Shown: positions 1 through 8,248 of the stretch, piece after piece | Layout: each line of letters begins with the position of its first letter | Numbering within the stretch: position 1 is the stretch's first letter | Assembly (NCBI GenBank): GCA_016708905.1 | Contig: JADJEV010000004.1 | Location: forward strand, 434,001 to 498,000 | From: Candidatus Methylophosphatis roskildensis | GTDB lineage: Bacteria; Pseudomonadota; Gammaproteobacteria; Burkholderiales; Rhodocyclaceae | Length of the DNA: 64,000 bases | Direction: 5' to 3' | The notes under the pieces: model-generated | What the model was told of the DNA's origin: nothing | What the model saw: the letters and a program-made list of their open reading frames with translations, nothing else | Database searches by the model: none | Translations under genes and position numbers: made by a program

Positions 1-1632
1 GGGCGTTTCCAAGAGGCTGTTGACCTTGGTCTCCAAGAGCTTGCTGACGATCCCGGTGACTTCAAACTGCGGACGCAGATTGACTGGGCGTTCTACGGCT
101 TGGTCAAGAACCATGTGTTTTCCATAGTTTCCAAGCTAAAAGGAGGGCAGCCAGCCCCCAACGCGGTTGTCAATCAAATTCATCAGGCGTTACGCCGTTA
201 CGCGCGGCAACCGAAGCGCCGGCCAGACAACGCGCTGTCCAACATCTTGCGCGAGTTGTCAAAGATCGCGCCGCATTTTCCATTCTTCCCTGGGTTTATA
301 CGGTGGGTGGGCTTCGACGGCCTCGCTGCGGAAGATTGGCAGTACAACCAGCTCGATGAAAATCGTTTTCCGCCCATCGCCCTTGGAATCGCCCGTGGCT
401 TGGCGAAGTGGATGAAGGCATTCCCTGAAGCGGCCGAAGAGGAAATTGATCTGGCGCTGGAATGGATCGACCGCGTGCGACCCGCGGCTGAAGGTGACGA
501 CGCCTTATGGATGGATTGGGACAGAGTTTATCTGCTGCGGCGCGTCCACCGCCATGCCGAGGCGGCCGGAGTTCTTGGTCCAGTCATCAAGGCGAAGAGA
601 AATGAGTTTTGGGTATGGGCCGAGGCCGCGAGGCTGTATGCAGAGGAGCAGCCAGACCTTGCGTTAGCGTGCGCGTGCCGGGCGTTGGAATGCGGTTCAG
701 ACCCCAAGTTCACTGTGAAGGTTCACCGTGAGCTTGCCCAGATGTTGGCAGATCGCGGTGAGTTTGCTCAGGCGAGCAGCGAACTGGCTTCGGCGATAAC
801 GCTCCGGCAAGAACAAGGTTGGGGAATCGATGCGGAACTTCAGGACCTGATCAACAGCAGTTGGTATGACCCGTCAGCACAAGGTGCTGAAAGGGCAGGC
901 GACTTCTATGCCCACCATTCCCAGGACGCACTGGTACTGTGTTTCGATTCTGTGGAAGTGAAACCTGCGACCTATTTGGGAACGATCGTGCCGCAGCTGC
1001 CCAAGGATGCTCAACCGGGAAGGAAGGCCCGGCCACTTCCACGCTTTGCGATACGTGAATCCAACGGTGCATCGGTCAGTATTGTTGGCCCGGGTGTTCG
1101 TTGCAGGAATATCAAGATTGGGGATCCCGTAACGCTAGTTCTCGGCAGGCAACGTGATATTGATCGTGACGCAATTGTTCAAGTTTCGGTTCGCACGGAT
1201 GGGGTCAACTGGGACTGCACCGATTCGGGGATGGGGCTGGTAACCCGCGAGGCAGCAGATGAGAGGCGGGCGAAAGTCTTTGTTGATCGGGACCTTGAGG
1301 TTGGAATCGACGACGGCGCGTGGCACGGGTCACACTCCCCCAAAGTCGGCGAGGGCGTTCGTTTTCGGGTGACTGCAAACCGCAAGACGGGCCGAAGGGA
1401 CCTTTTCGCCGTTGAACCAGGTCCTCATCCAGATGCTGATGTCAAGGTGACAACTGGTCACTTGAAGAGGAACCCCAAGGGGTTCGCTTTTGTCGATGAT
1501 GCCTTTGTCCCTCCTTTTATGGTTGAGACGGTCCCGCCGGAAGTCGATACCGTGGTTGCTGTACTGGTGTACGCAAAGCACCCAAAAGAGGATAGATACG
1601 GATGGCGCGCAGTCGCGATCAGCGCAGCGTGA
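1..1632 (+). CDS. TPR plus S1/cold-shock-like protein, possible TOTE conflict-system component (5' end outside window)
   Basis: The frame is open from base 1, so the N-terminus lies outside the window; a TTG at 100 is only an internal candidate start. About 543 residues are visible. The first half is helical with TPR-like pairs (acidic helices around 400-870). The second half has two beta-rich segments resembling OB folds. The last (about 1450-1620) has the cold-shock-like signature NPKGFAFVDDAFVPP followed by a basic KHPKEDRYGWRAVAI tail. TPR/DUF7017-like proteins with S1/CSD-like domains are known from TOTE conflict systems, which carry primase-helicase proteins; assignment here is by recalled resemblance only. 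A good rho-independent terminator follows. The partner genes, if any, lie upstream of the window. The protein is probably cytoplasmic and nucleic-acid binding; its biochemical role cannot be stated. Confidence 0.6.
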   Translation, partial: GRFQEAVDLGLQELADDPGDFKLRTQIDWAFYGLVKNHVFSIVSKLKGGQPAPNAVVNQIHQALRRYARQPKRRPDNALSNILRELSKIAPHFPFFPGFIRWVGFDGLAAEDWQYNQLDENRFPPIALGIARGLAKWMKAFPEAAEEEIDLALEWIDRVRPAAEGDDALWMDWDRVYLLRRVHRHAEAAGVLGPVIKAKRNEFWVWAEAARLYAEEQPDLALACACRALECGSDPKFTVKVHRELAQMLADRGEFAQASSELASAITLRQEQGWGIDAELQDLINSSWYDPSAQGAERAGDFYAHHSQDALVLCFDSVEVKPATYLGTIVPQLPKDAQPGRKARPLPRFAIRESNGASVSIVGPGVRCRNIKIGDPVTLVLGRQRDIDRDAIVQVSVRTDGVNWDCTDSGMGLVTREAADERRAKVFVDRDLEVGIDDGAWHGSHSPKVGEGVRFRVTANRKTGRRDLFAVEPGPHPDADVKVTTGHLKRNPKGFAFVDDAFVPPFMVETVPPEVDTVVAVLVYAKHPKEDRYGWRAVAISAA

Positions 1633-1719
1633 AAAACGATTCCGCAGCAACCCGCGCCAGTGCTCATAAGCTCGGGAGGCCAGTCAGCACGTGGTCAACC
1701 GTCCGCCACCAATTCCAGA

Positions 1720-1744
1720 AGGCCAGACACGCTCTGGCCTTTTT
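1720..1744 (+). terminator. Rho-independent terminator
   Basis: A perfect 8-bp stem AGGCCAGA/TCTGGCCT encloses a 5-base loop CACGC and is followed by TTTT. It lies about 90 bases after the stop codon of the TPR/cold-shock-like gene and is oriented to terminate that transcript. Confidence 0.8.
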
Positions 1745-1959
1745 CACGGCCCACGAAGGCCCGACAGGCGCGGGGTTTCGCCGGCGGTGAGAATTCCGGA
1801 GTGACGGTTTCGACCCCGATTTCGTCCTCGCGACCGCCCGAATCCCTCTGTTCTCTGTTTATGCGCAGGTCGCCCTGCTGACGACCCGACGTAACGACGC
1901 GGGTTTCCGGGCGGCGGATTGCGCTCCAGAATGCCTGGAGGGAAGGACATCGAACCGCG

Positions 1960-2106
1960 TCACCCGGCCATGTCCGCAATGGCCTGACGCTGCGCAGTCC
2001 AGTCGTCGCGCAGTGGGTTGCGCACGAAGAATTCCAGCGCCAGCCCCACCGGCTGCCGACCGCGGGTGACGTCCTCGACCACGTCGGGCGCCAGGCGCGC
2101 AAGCTT
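1960..2106 (-). pseudogene. Remnant of a site-specific recombinase C-terminus
   Basis: The minus-strand frame ending at the TGA at 1960 reads KLARLAPDVVEDVTRGRQPV and continues for about 25 residues to a tryptophan-containing tail. The LAPxVVExxxxGRQP pattern is what I recall from the C-terminal helix-turn-helix tail of serine recombinases. Nothing else of such a gene is present: the frame fuses abruptly at about 2106 to a ParA-like fragment in another frame. About 48 codons remain. It is a scrap, not a working gene. The family call rests on one motif, so it is tentative. Confidence 0.4.
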
Positions 2107-2333
2107 CGGTTGCCCGTGGAGACGCCACGGCCAATCGATTCCTCGATGTCGAATTTCGGCTGATGGTTGGGGTTCAGCCGATCGGAAAGCGGTCGGGCAA
2201 CGGTTTGCCCGGCCCTGTCCGTTTCCGCCCAGCGCTCTTCGGAGATCAGCGTCACGCTGGCATTGATCTGCGGATCGAGATCCGCGACCAAGACATCCTG
2301 GTTTGTTCTGTTTCCTTCTCGTCCGTACAGCAA
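2107..2333 (-). pseudogene. Remnant of a ParA/MinD-family ATPase
   Basis: Minus-strand residues include VLVADLDPQINASVTLISEE and KFDIEESIGRGVST, typical of the region after the P-loop in ParA-type partition ATPases, including the conserved DxDPQ segment. The P-loop (KGGxGKT) that should lie just upstream is absent, and the downstream part is missing beyond about 2107. The gene is therefore cut at both ends. An IS1634-type element lies within 100 bases on the P-loop side. Chromosomal ParA and plasmid or ICE ParA cannot be told apart from this fragment, but its position beside recombinase and transposase sequence suggests decayed mobile DNA. Confidence 0.5.
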
Positions 2334-2410
2334 GCCACTTAACCCATGTTTGTCGACTGTGTCAAAAACTCCTTAAGCATCAAGCAGATGCACCAAACAA
2401 GTCTCGCGAG

Positions 2411-4335
2411 TGGCACTACATTCGCGTTGTGGCGGAGTCAGGAGATCAGTTTCTGAACACCTCCGGGTGGGTGAGCCAGGCCAAGAGCGTCATAAAGACG
2501 CACGAGATCGGGCTCGGGACGCGTGGGCTTGCGCACATGCAAGGTACGGCCGTCCTTCTGCACGAAGCTGGCGGTCACGCGGGGCTGCACCGCCAGCACC
2601 TCGCGCAAACTGGCCCAAGAATCGTGAATGCCATGCGCCCTCAGGCGTTGGCGAATTGTCTGGACGAACTGATAAGCCAGCACCGAGATGAACAGATGGC
2701 CGTCGGAGCGTTCCTCCTTCGAATGGAAGATCGGACGCAACCCCAGTTCCCCCTTCAGGCTGCGAAACACCGCCTCAAGGTCGGTCAGCATCATGTAGGT
2801 ACGCCACAAGCGCGCGGCATCCCAGGACAGCTCGTTGCTACGCAAACAATAGACCCCCGGATCGGTCAGCATCGTGCCGGGGACAGGCGTCTTCTCCCAG
2901 CGCAGCGCCGTGACCGCCTTGCCAACCGCATCGGTCTCCAGGGTCACCGTGTAATGCTGTCCCGCCCCGCGACTGGCCGCCTTCAGGCGTCCGATGCGTT
3001 CCTGAAGTCGGTCGGGACGCTTCTCCCCGCGCGGGGTCGTCAGCCCATTGGCCAGTTTCGTCAGGCCCGCCTCGAAGCGGGTGCAGAAGCGCTCCATGAT
3101 TCCGGTCTCCTTCTGCGCCCGACCGGGCGAATGGCAATGCAGCCGCACCTCCAGAGCATCCTCGGAGAGTTCCCGCACCACCTGGATCGTCTCCTCACCG
3201 GCGGACACGAGATCAATCGCCTCGTCGGCGTCAAAGCGCCGCTCGCGCTCGCGGCTCACCACCAGATAGCGATACCCGTGTTCCACAAGCCAGGCCAGAT
3301 TCGCCACCGTGGCAATGCCCCGATCCATGATCACCAAGGCTCCCGCCGGCGCCGCCAGACCGATCAGCATCCCCTCCAGGGTGCGGCACTCCAGCGCATT
3401 GCCGGCGAAGACGCGCGAGCGGCGGATGAACCCGCTGCCATCGCAGACCACGCCCAGGGTCAGCAGCGGGCAGTCACTGCGCTTCTCCTTCGAACGTCCT
3501 CGTGCCGCCTTGGGATTCGCCGCCGCCGCGCCTTCGAAATAGGTGTTGGTCAGGTCGTACAACGTCACGCTCGCCTCCAGAGCGAACAGCGTTTCGATCC
3601 GGGCAAACAGCCGGGTTTCGATCTCCTCGCGGTGCTTCATCAATAGGTCCGAGGCGCGATACAGGCGCGACAAGGGCAGCGCGGCCAGATCGACCTCCAG
3701 CAGATCACCCAGACCGCTGGTTCCGGTCAGCCAGCGATGGGCGGCCAATTCCGACCCCGGCGCGGCCATGCGGGCGATGATCGAGCCGACAATGGCCGTG
3801 CGCATCACCCCATTGATCCCCAGTGAATCCAGCAGCGGTTCGAAGGCCAGTTCGCGCATCGCTGCCAGGGCCACGTGTTCGACGCCGATGGAGCGCGGCT
3901 GGGTGAATTCCAGACTGTCCGGATCGACTTCGACAAAGGCTGCGGGCGACGCGGCGGACGCAGCGCTTGCCGTACCGGCCGACGTCGCTGCGCCACCTTG
4001 AGCCACCAGCCGGGCAAAACAATGCTGGGCGTACCGCTCCACGCTCTGCATGACCGCCATCGGCATCAGCGCCTGCTGCCCGGACAAGAGCTGTTCGAGG
4101 CGCGCACACAGATCCGGCCAGCGTTCCTTGGCCAGAGGGAAATGGCGACCGAGATTGAGCAGGGTGACCTGTCGCACCTTGCCGCCGACACGGCGGCTCT
4201 CCACCAGGCGGTGGGTGATATAGGTTTCGCCCGTCGTGCTGTTGCGGGTGGGGGTGGTACGGATGAACACGCCCGCAAGCGTAACGCAAAAAGCAGGCCG
4301 GAAACCGCACGAAGCAATGATTATGGCACTACATT
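2411..4335 (-). mobile_element. IS1634-type insertion sequence (approximate limits)
   Basis: One transposase gene fills almost the whole element. A 12-bp direct repeat TGGCACTACATT occurs on each side, at 2411-2422 and 4324-4335, in the same orientation. It could be a target duplication, which would put the element at 2423-4323, but I could not find convincing terminal inverted repeats, so the limits are provisional. The element lies between the decayed ParA/recombinase fragments and the Fic gene. Confidence 0.55.
2438..4270 (-). CDS. IS1634-family transposase
   Basis: The 610-residue protein has the layout of IS1634/IS4-group DDE transposases. The N-terminal part is typical (TYITHRLVESRRVGGKVRQV, then a LLNLGRHF segment). 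A central catalytic region includes LYDLTNTYFEG (about residue 240) and VIMDRGIATVANL (about 310). A C-terminal segment reads RTYMMLTDLEAVFRSLKGEL then HLFISVLAYQFVQTIRQRLR. Length is normal for the family and there is no internal stop, so the enzyme looks intact. It would move its own element. It reads away from the Fic gene and towards the ParA remnant. Confidence 0.9.
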   Translation of the reverse strand: MFIRTTPTRNSTTGETYITHRLVESRRVGGKVRQVTLLNLGRHFPLAKERWPDLCARLEQLLSGQQALMPMAVMQSVERYAQHCFARLVAQGGAATSAGTASAASAASPAAFVEVDPDSLEFTQPRSIGVEHVALAAMRELAFEPLLDSLGINGVMRTAIVGSIIARMAAPGSELAAHRWLTGTSGLGDLLEVDLAALPLSRLYRASDLLMKHREEIETRLFARIETLFALEASVTLYDLTNTYFEGAAAANPKAARGRSKEKRSDCPLLTLGVVCDGSGFIRRSRVFAGNALECRTLEGMLIGLAAPAGALVIMDRGIATVANLAWLVEHGYRYLVVSRERERRFDADEAIDLVSAGEETIQVVRELSEDALEVRLHCHSPGRAQKETGIMERFCTRFEAGLTKLANGLTTPRGEKRPDRLQERIGRLKAASRGAGQHYTVTLETDAVGKAVTALRWEKTPVPGTMLTDPGVYCLRSNELSWDAARLWRTYMMLTDLEAVFRSLKGELGLRPIFHSKEERSDGHLFISVLAYQFVQTIRQRLRAHGIHDSWASLREVLAVQPRVTASFVQKDGRTLHVRKPTRPEPDLVRLYDALGLAHPPGGVQKLIS

Positions 4336-4438
4336 TCGGCGGAAAATTGGGGCGCTAATAAAATCAACGGGTTATGGAATTCGACCCCGCGGGAAACCGC
4401 GATTTATGACGTATGTTTACAAACTTGGGTTAAGCAGT

Positions 4439-4507
4439 TTTATTTGTCGCGATATGGTGTTGCGCGCCAAATAAAATGGCGCAATACTTTGTCGCGCGAC
4501 AAATAAA
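4439..4507. promoter_or_regulatory. Palindromic operator region upstream of the Fic gene
   Basis: Three copies of a 13-base half-site CGCGACAAATAAA sit in 70 bases: inverted and exact at 4439-4451, direct with one mismatch at 4463-4475, and direct and exact at 4495-4507. The last also forms a perfect 16-base palindrome TTTGTCGCGCGACAAA at 4488-4503. The cluster ends 10 bases before the Fic start codon and overlaps the expected promoter. This layout suggests autoregulation, perhaps through the winged-helix N-terminus of the Fic protein itself; that is inference. Confidence 0.6.
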
Positions 4508-4517
4508 GGGTGCTGCC

Positions 4518-5911
4518 ATGCCAAAAGTGATTCGATCAGAGGAGCTTGACCAGATAGTTGAGGTCATCGGGCGACTTCCTGACGGGGCCGAGCTGGATGA
4601 GATATTGGCGGGAATGGGTGAGCCGCTGTCGCGGCGGACACTTCAGCGTCGCCTTGCCGATTTGGTGATCCAAGGGCGTATCACCGGCGGGCGGGCGCAG
4701 AAGTCTTTCAAGTATCGGCTCGTGCCTGTCACGGGTACGCTGGATGTCACGCTTCCCGGCATCCAGGTCGAGGCGCAGGGAGAGGTCTATGTTCCGACCT
4801 CTGCCGAGGGTGAGGAAATCAAGGTCTACGTGCGCCAGCCGATCCAAGGGCGCCGCCCCGTTGGCTACAACATCGAATTCCTGGAGGCTTACCGGCCGAA
4901 CGCCACTTGGTACTTGCCCGGGAAATTGCGCGAGCAGCTACACATCATGGGCCGATCTCCCGCCGATCAAGCGCCGGCTGGCACTTTCGCCCGCGACATC
5001 CTGAACCGCCTGCTGATTGATCTGTCCTGGGCATCGTCGCGCCTGGAGGGCAATACCTACAACCGGCTCGACACGGAACGCCTGATTCGGTTCGGCGAGG
5101 CCGCCGAAGGCAAGGACGCGATCGAAACCCAGATGATCCTGAACCACAAGGCGGCCATCGAGTATCTGGTCCATGACGCCGAGCGGGTGGCGGTGAATGC
5201 CGATACCGTTATCGCCCTTCACGCCTTTCTGTCGGACGGCCTGCTCGCCGATCCGATGGCCTGCGGCAAGCTGCGCAATCGGGCGGTCGAAATCGGCGGC
5301 AGTGTCTACCTGCCAATGGCACTGCCACAGCGCATCGAGGAGTTGTTCGGGATCGTGGTCGGCATGGCCGCTGAAATCGGAGACCCTTTCGAGCAGGCCT
5401 TCTTCTTGATGGTACATCTGCCCTACGTCCAGCCCTTCGAGGACGTGAACAAGCGCGTGTCCCGTCTGGCGGCCAACATCCCGTTGATCAAAGGCAACCT
5501 GAGTCCCCTGTCGTTCATCGACGTGCCGGAACGAGCCTATGTCGATGCTCTGCTGGGCGTTCTGAACTGAACCGCATCGATTTGCTGCGCGATGTGTTCC
5601 TGTGGGCCTACGAACGATCCTGCCAGCAATACGTGGCGGTAAAGAGCCAACTCGTGCCGCCCGATATCTTCAGGCTGCGCTATCGGGCCGCATTGGCTGA
5701 AGCGGTTAGTGCCATCGTCAGGGGAAGTCAGCCAGCAACGATAGAAGCAGTCCATCAGGCGATGCCCACATCGGTCGTGCCCGACGACCAGGAGGCCTTT
5801 GCCAGGCTCGTTCTGGAGGAATTCAAGACCATGCACGCCGGAAACGCGGTCCGCTTTGGCCTCCGACCACTCGAGTTTGAGAGTTGGCTGGCAAAGGACG
5901 CGGGGGAGTGA
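4518..5911 (+). pseudogene. Fic-family protein with winged-helix N-terminus, degenerate Fic motif and a frameshift
   Basis: The start ATG at 4518 is preceded by AAAGGG. Residues 1-80 look like a winged helix (LSRRTLQRRLADLVIQGRIT). A Fic fold follows, with the inhibitory-style helix region SSRLEGNTYN near residue 175. Where the catalytic motif HPFxxGNGRxxR is expected (about residue 305) the sequence is QPFEDVNKRVSR: the histidine and two glycines are replaced, which I recall as typical of one Fic subfamily and which argues against ordinary AMP transfer. The frame stops at 5570, but the normal continuation (ELNRIDLLRDVFLWAYERS) resumes in another frame to 5911. One missing base near 5560 explains this. 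It is either a real mutation or a sequence error. If translated unshifted, the protein lacks its C-terminal 115 residues. Confidence 0.8.
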
Positions 5912-6030
5912 CCGCCGAGGCAACTGTCAAGGAATCCTTGATGGAAGGCGCCAGAGGCGCGATAGTGCCCGGCGATGAAGCTGCATCGGCCGATGTGGAG
6001 GGTAGCTTTCGCATCAGCGACCGAAGGTAA
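5908..6030 (+). CDS. Possible small protein, 40 aa, overlapping the Fic gene end
   Basis: A GTG at 5908 overlaps the TGA of the Fic reading frame (GTGA, 4-base overlap), an arrangement typical of translational coupling. The 40-residue product begins VTAEATVKESLMEG, is acidic and has no recognisable domain. There is no ribosome binding site beyond a GGGGGAG stretch at 5902. Only the overlap favours it; it could be chance. Confidence 0.25.
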   Translation: MTAEATVKESLMEGARGAIVPGDEAASADVEGSFRISDRR

Positions 6031-6414
6031 CGGCCTGATTGGACAAGACCCGCAGCATTTCCCTCAATTACTCGTCAGCCCCACGAGCGAAGGGTTCGCT
6101 TGAAAACTCAGCACCACCACCAACTCAATGGGTTGCACGAGCTGGTCGGTATGCCTATTTGCATAGAGCCGCCACTTCGGTGGCTCTATGCTTTGGTATT
6201 CCACTGGCAAGTACACTGTCCGGCGACACTGAGCGGCTCCAGGAATTGCGCTGCCGGAATTCTCATACCAATCTCTCCCGTCGGAAGGCGGGATAGCAAA
6301 TGACAAGAGCTCAGGTGAGTTGAGGGGTTGGTTCCTTCGCGCAATGGCCATCGAAGGCGCCCGAACCGAGAAGCCACGCAGCTGCCGACGCATCCGTCGA
6401 AGTGGTGTGCGGCT
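6031..6414. other. Intergenic stretch with one strong hairpin
   Basis: No coding region is convincing here. A hairpin at 6161-6190 pairs GCATAGAG with CTCTATGC, continues as CCAC/GTGG after a three-base bulge, and closes on a TTCG tetraloop, a very stable loop. Only CTTTGG follows, so it is a weak terminator candidate between the plus-strand Fic region and the convergent minus-strand cluster. I see no other feature. Confidence 0.4.
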
Positions 6415-6672
6415 TTAGCCGCCGCTGAGCGCCTGGACGATGATCAGTTCCCCGTCGGCGCGCAGCGGCCTGGATAGATCGCGCACCTGTTCGCCATCGA
6501 CAAAGAATCGGATGTGTCGGCGCACGCGTCCCTGCTCGTCGATCATGCGAAAGCGGATGCCCGGGTACGACCGCTCGAGATCGGCCAGCACGGCGGCCAG
6601 CGTCTCGCCACTGGCCTCGGCCTCGCCCCGCTGGGTGTAGGAGCGCAGCGCGCTCGGGATCAAGACCTTCAC
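6415..6672 (-). CDS. MoaD/ThiS-like ubiquitin-fold protein
   Basis: The 85-residue protein starts at a GTG (6672) beginning VKVLIPSALRSYT. It ends in a Gly-Gly tail (QALSGG), the feature that is adenylated and thiocarboxylated in sulfur carriers such as MoaD and ThiS. The beta-grasp pattern includes RRHIRFFVDGEQVRDL before the tail. It lies 13 bases downstream of the BNR-repeat gene on the same strand. No molybdopterin or thiamine genes are nearby, so it may serve another sulfur-transfer or conjugation role. I recall the pairing of this family with BNR-repeat proteins from other genomes, but the joint function is unknown to me. Confidence 0.75.
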   Translation of the reverse strand: MKVLIPSALRSYTQRGEAEASGETLAAVLADLERSYPGIRFRMIDEQGRVRRHIRFFVDGEQVRDLSRPLRADGELIIVQALSGG

Positions 6673-6685
6673 GGGCGGATCATTC

Positions 6686-7834
6686 CTAAGCCGGTTCCGC
6701 CGCTTCGACCGCATAGATCTCCGGCAGGTGCTTCGCGATGCATTCCCACTGCCCGCCTTCGTCGCGGCTGATCCACAGCTCACCACTGGTGGTGCCGAAG
6801 TACAGCCCGACCGGATCACCCTGGTCCGCCGTCATCGCCTGGCGCTTGACGGTCCACCAGGCCTGGCTGGCGGGCAGTCCCTTGTCATGGCATTGCCAGG
6901 TCGAGCCGGCGTCATGCGTGGCATAGACCGCGGGTTTGCCGTCCGGACTGGTGCGCGGCCAGACCATGGTGCCGTCCATCGGAAACACCCAGGCCGTGTC
7001 GGCGTCGCGCGGGTGCACCACCATCGGAAAGCCGATGGCACCGACCGTCGCCGGCATGTTGCGGCCGATGTTCAGCCACTCCTCCGACGGCCGATCGAGG
7101 CGGTAGATGCCACAGTGGTTCTGCTGATAGAGGCGGTCCGGATTGCTCGGGCAGAGGCGAATGCAATGCGGGTCGTGAAAGGTCGCATCGCCTCGGTCGA
7201 AGCCTTCGACCACGTCGAGCCCCTTCATGATCGGCGCGAAGGTCCGGCCGCCATCGCGCGACTCGTGCACGCCGCCGCCCGACATGGCGAAGTACAGATG
7301 CCCGGGGTCGCGCGGATCGACGATGATCGAGTGCAGTTTCGGCCCGTCCGGCGTGCCGTCCTGAACGCTTCCCATCCATTTGCGGTATCGCGGGTCCTCG
7401 TTGATGCAGGAGAACGGCGCCCAGCTCACGCCGCCGTCCTCGGAGCGGAACAGCCCCTGCGGCGAGGTGCCCGCGTACCAGACATCCGGCTCGCCGGCCG
7501 GGCCCGGTGTCAGCCAGAACGTGTGATCGACGCTGCGGCCTTGCGTGCCGTCGGCGGCGGCGGCGAAGGCGGGCGGCCGCTCGGCTTCCTTCCAGGTGCG
7601 CCCGAAATCGGTCGAGCGAAACAGCGTCGGCCCGAGATGGCCGGTCCTGGCCGCCGCGAGCAGCGTCCGGCCGTCGCGCGGATCGAGCATCAGGTGGCTG
7701 ATACTGTGACCGAGAAAATGCGGGCCGTCTGCCCGCCAGGTTCGCCGTGCCGCGTCGCCATGGTAGAGCCAGGCGCCCTTGCGCGTGGCGACCAGCAAGG
7801 ATATCTGGCCCGCCGCCTGATTGCCGCTCGTCAT
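6686..7834 (-). CDS. BNR/sialidase-like beta-propeller protein
   Basis: The 382-residue protein contains repeated Asp-box motifs (S-x-D-x-G-x-x-W), for example STDFGRTWKEA, SEDGGVSWAPF, SRDGGRTFAPI, THDAGSTWQC and SRDEGGQWEC. This marks a six- or seven-bladed propeller of the sialidase/VPS10 class. There is no signal peptide (MTSGNQAAGQISLLVATRKG), so it is probably cytoplasmic. Asp boxes alone do not show hydrolase activity, and no sialidase catalytic residues are recognisable. The start overlaps the stop of the YciI-like gene by 4 bases (ATGA), and the MoaD-like gene follows, so translation is probably coupled within one operon. Confidence 0.8.
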   Translation of the reverse strand: MTSGNQAAGQISLLVATRKGAWLYHGDAARRTWRADGPHFLGHSISHLMLDPRDGRTLLAAARTGHLGPTLFRSTDFGRTWKEAERPPAFAAAADGTQGRSVDHTFWLTPGPAGEPDVWYAGTSPQGLFRSEDGGVSWAPFSCINEDPRYRKWMGSVQDGTPDGPKLHSIIVDPRDPGHLYFAMSGGGVHESRDGGRTFAPIMKGLDVVEGFDRGDATFHDPHCIRLCPSNPDRLYQQNHCGIYRLDRPSEEWLNIGRNMPATVGAIGFPMVVHPRDADTAWVFPMDGTMVWPRTSPDGKPAVYATHDAGSTWQCHDKGLPASQAWWTVKRQAMTADQGDPVGLYFGTTSGELWISRDEGGQWECIAKHLPEIYAVEAAEPA

Positions 7835-8217
7835 GGTTCGCTCCTGGTCGAAGTCCGCGCGGCGGTCGCTGCGGCCTCGGCAACGGTTTCGCGGATCGGC
7901 CGTATCGGCCGCACCTCGACGCAGCCGACTCGCGCCGGGGGCATCTTCGCAGCGACCTGGATCGCGTCATTTAAATCTCTGGCGTCGATCAGGTAGAAGC
8001 CGGCGAGCTGCTCCTTGGTTTCGGCAAAGGGGCCGTCGGTGACCGCCAGCTTGCCGTTGCGCACCCGCACGGTACTGGCGGTGTGCACGGATTGCAGGGC
8101 TTCCGAGGCGATGCACTGGCCGCTGCCGCGTATCGTGGTGTCATAGGCGACGCATTCTTCGTCGGGCAGTTCGCCCAGGCGCTTCTCGTCGAGGTACACC
8201 AGGCACAGGTATTTCAT
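7831..8217 (-). CDS. DGPF/YciI-family protein
   Basis: MKYLCLVYLDE opens a 128-residue protein carrying the family hallmark TDGPFAETKEQLAGFYLIDA around residue 70. The ATG at 8217 was chosen over a GTG at 8226 because GGAGGG lies eight bases before it. DGPF proteins are the classical genomic partners of ECF42 sigma factors, and such a sigma gene lies about 740 bases upstream on the same strand. Their biochemical role is not established; a ferredoxin-like fold related to YciI is known. The C-terminal 25 residues (AAATAARTSTRSEP) look disordered. It overlaps the next gene by 4 bases. Confidence 0.9.
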   Translation of the reverse strand: MKYLCLVYLDEKRLGELPDEECVAYDTTIRGSGQCIASEALQSVHTASTVRVRNGKLAVTDGPFAETKEQLAGFYLIDARDLNDAIQVAAKMPPARVGCVEVRPIRPIRETVAEAAATAARTSTRSEP

Positions 8218-8248
8218 GTCGGACACCCTCCATGCGGCGCGCGGCCGC

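Noticed and set aside
2303..3646. A 447-codon plus-strand open frame across the IS1634-type transposase
   Set aside because: Antisense shadow of an intact transposase.
2411..4335. The 12-base direct repeat as a proven target duplication of the IS1634-type element
   Set aside because: No matching terminal inverted repeats were found just inside it, so the limits remain provisional.
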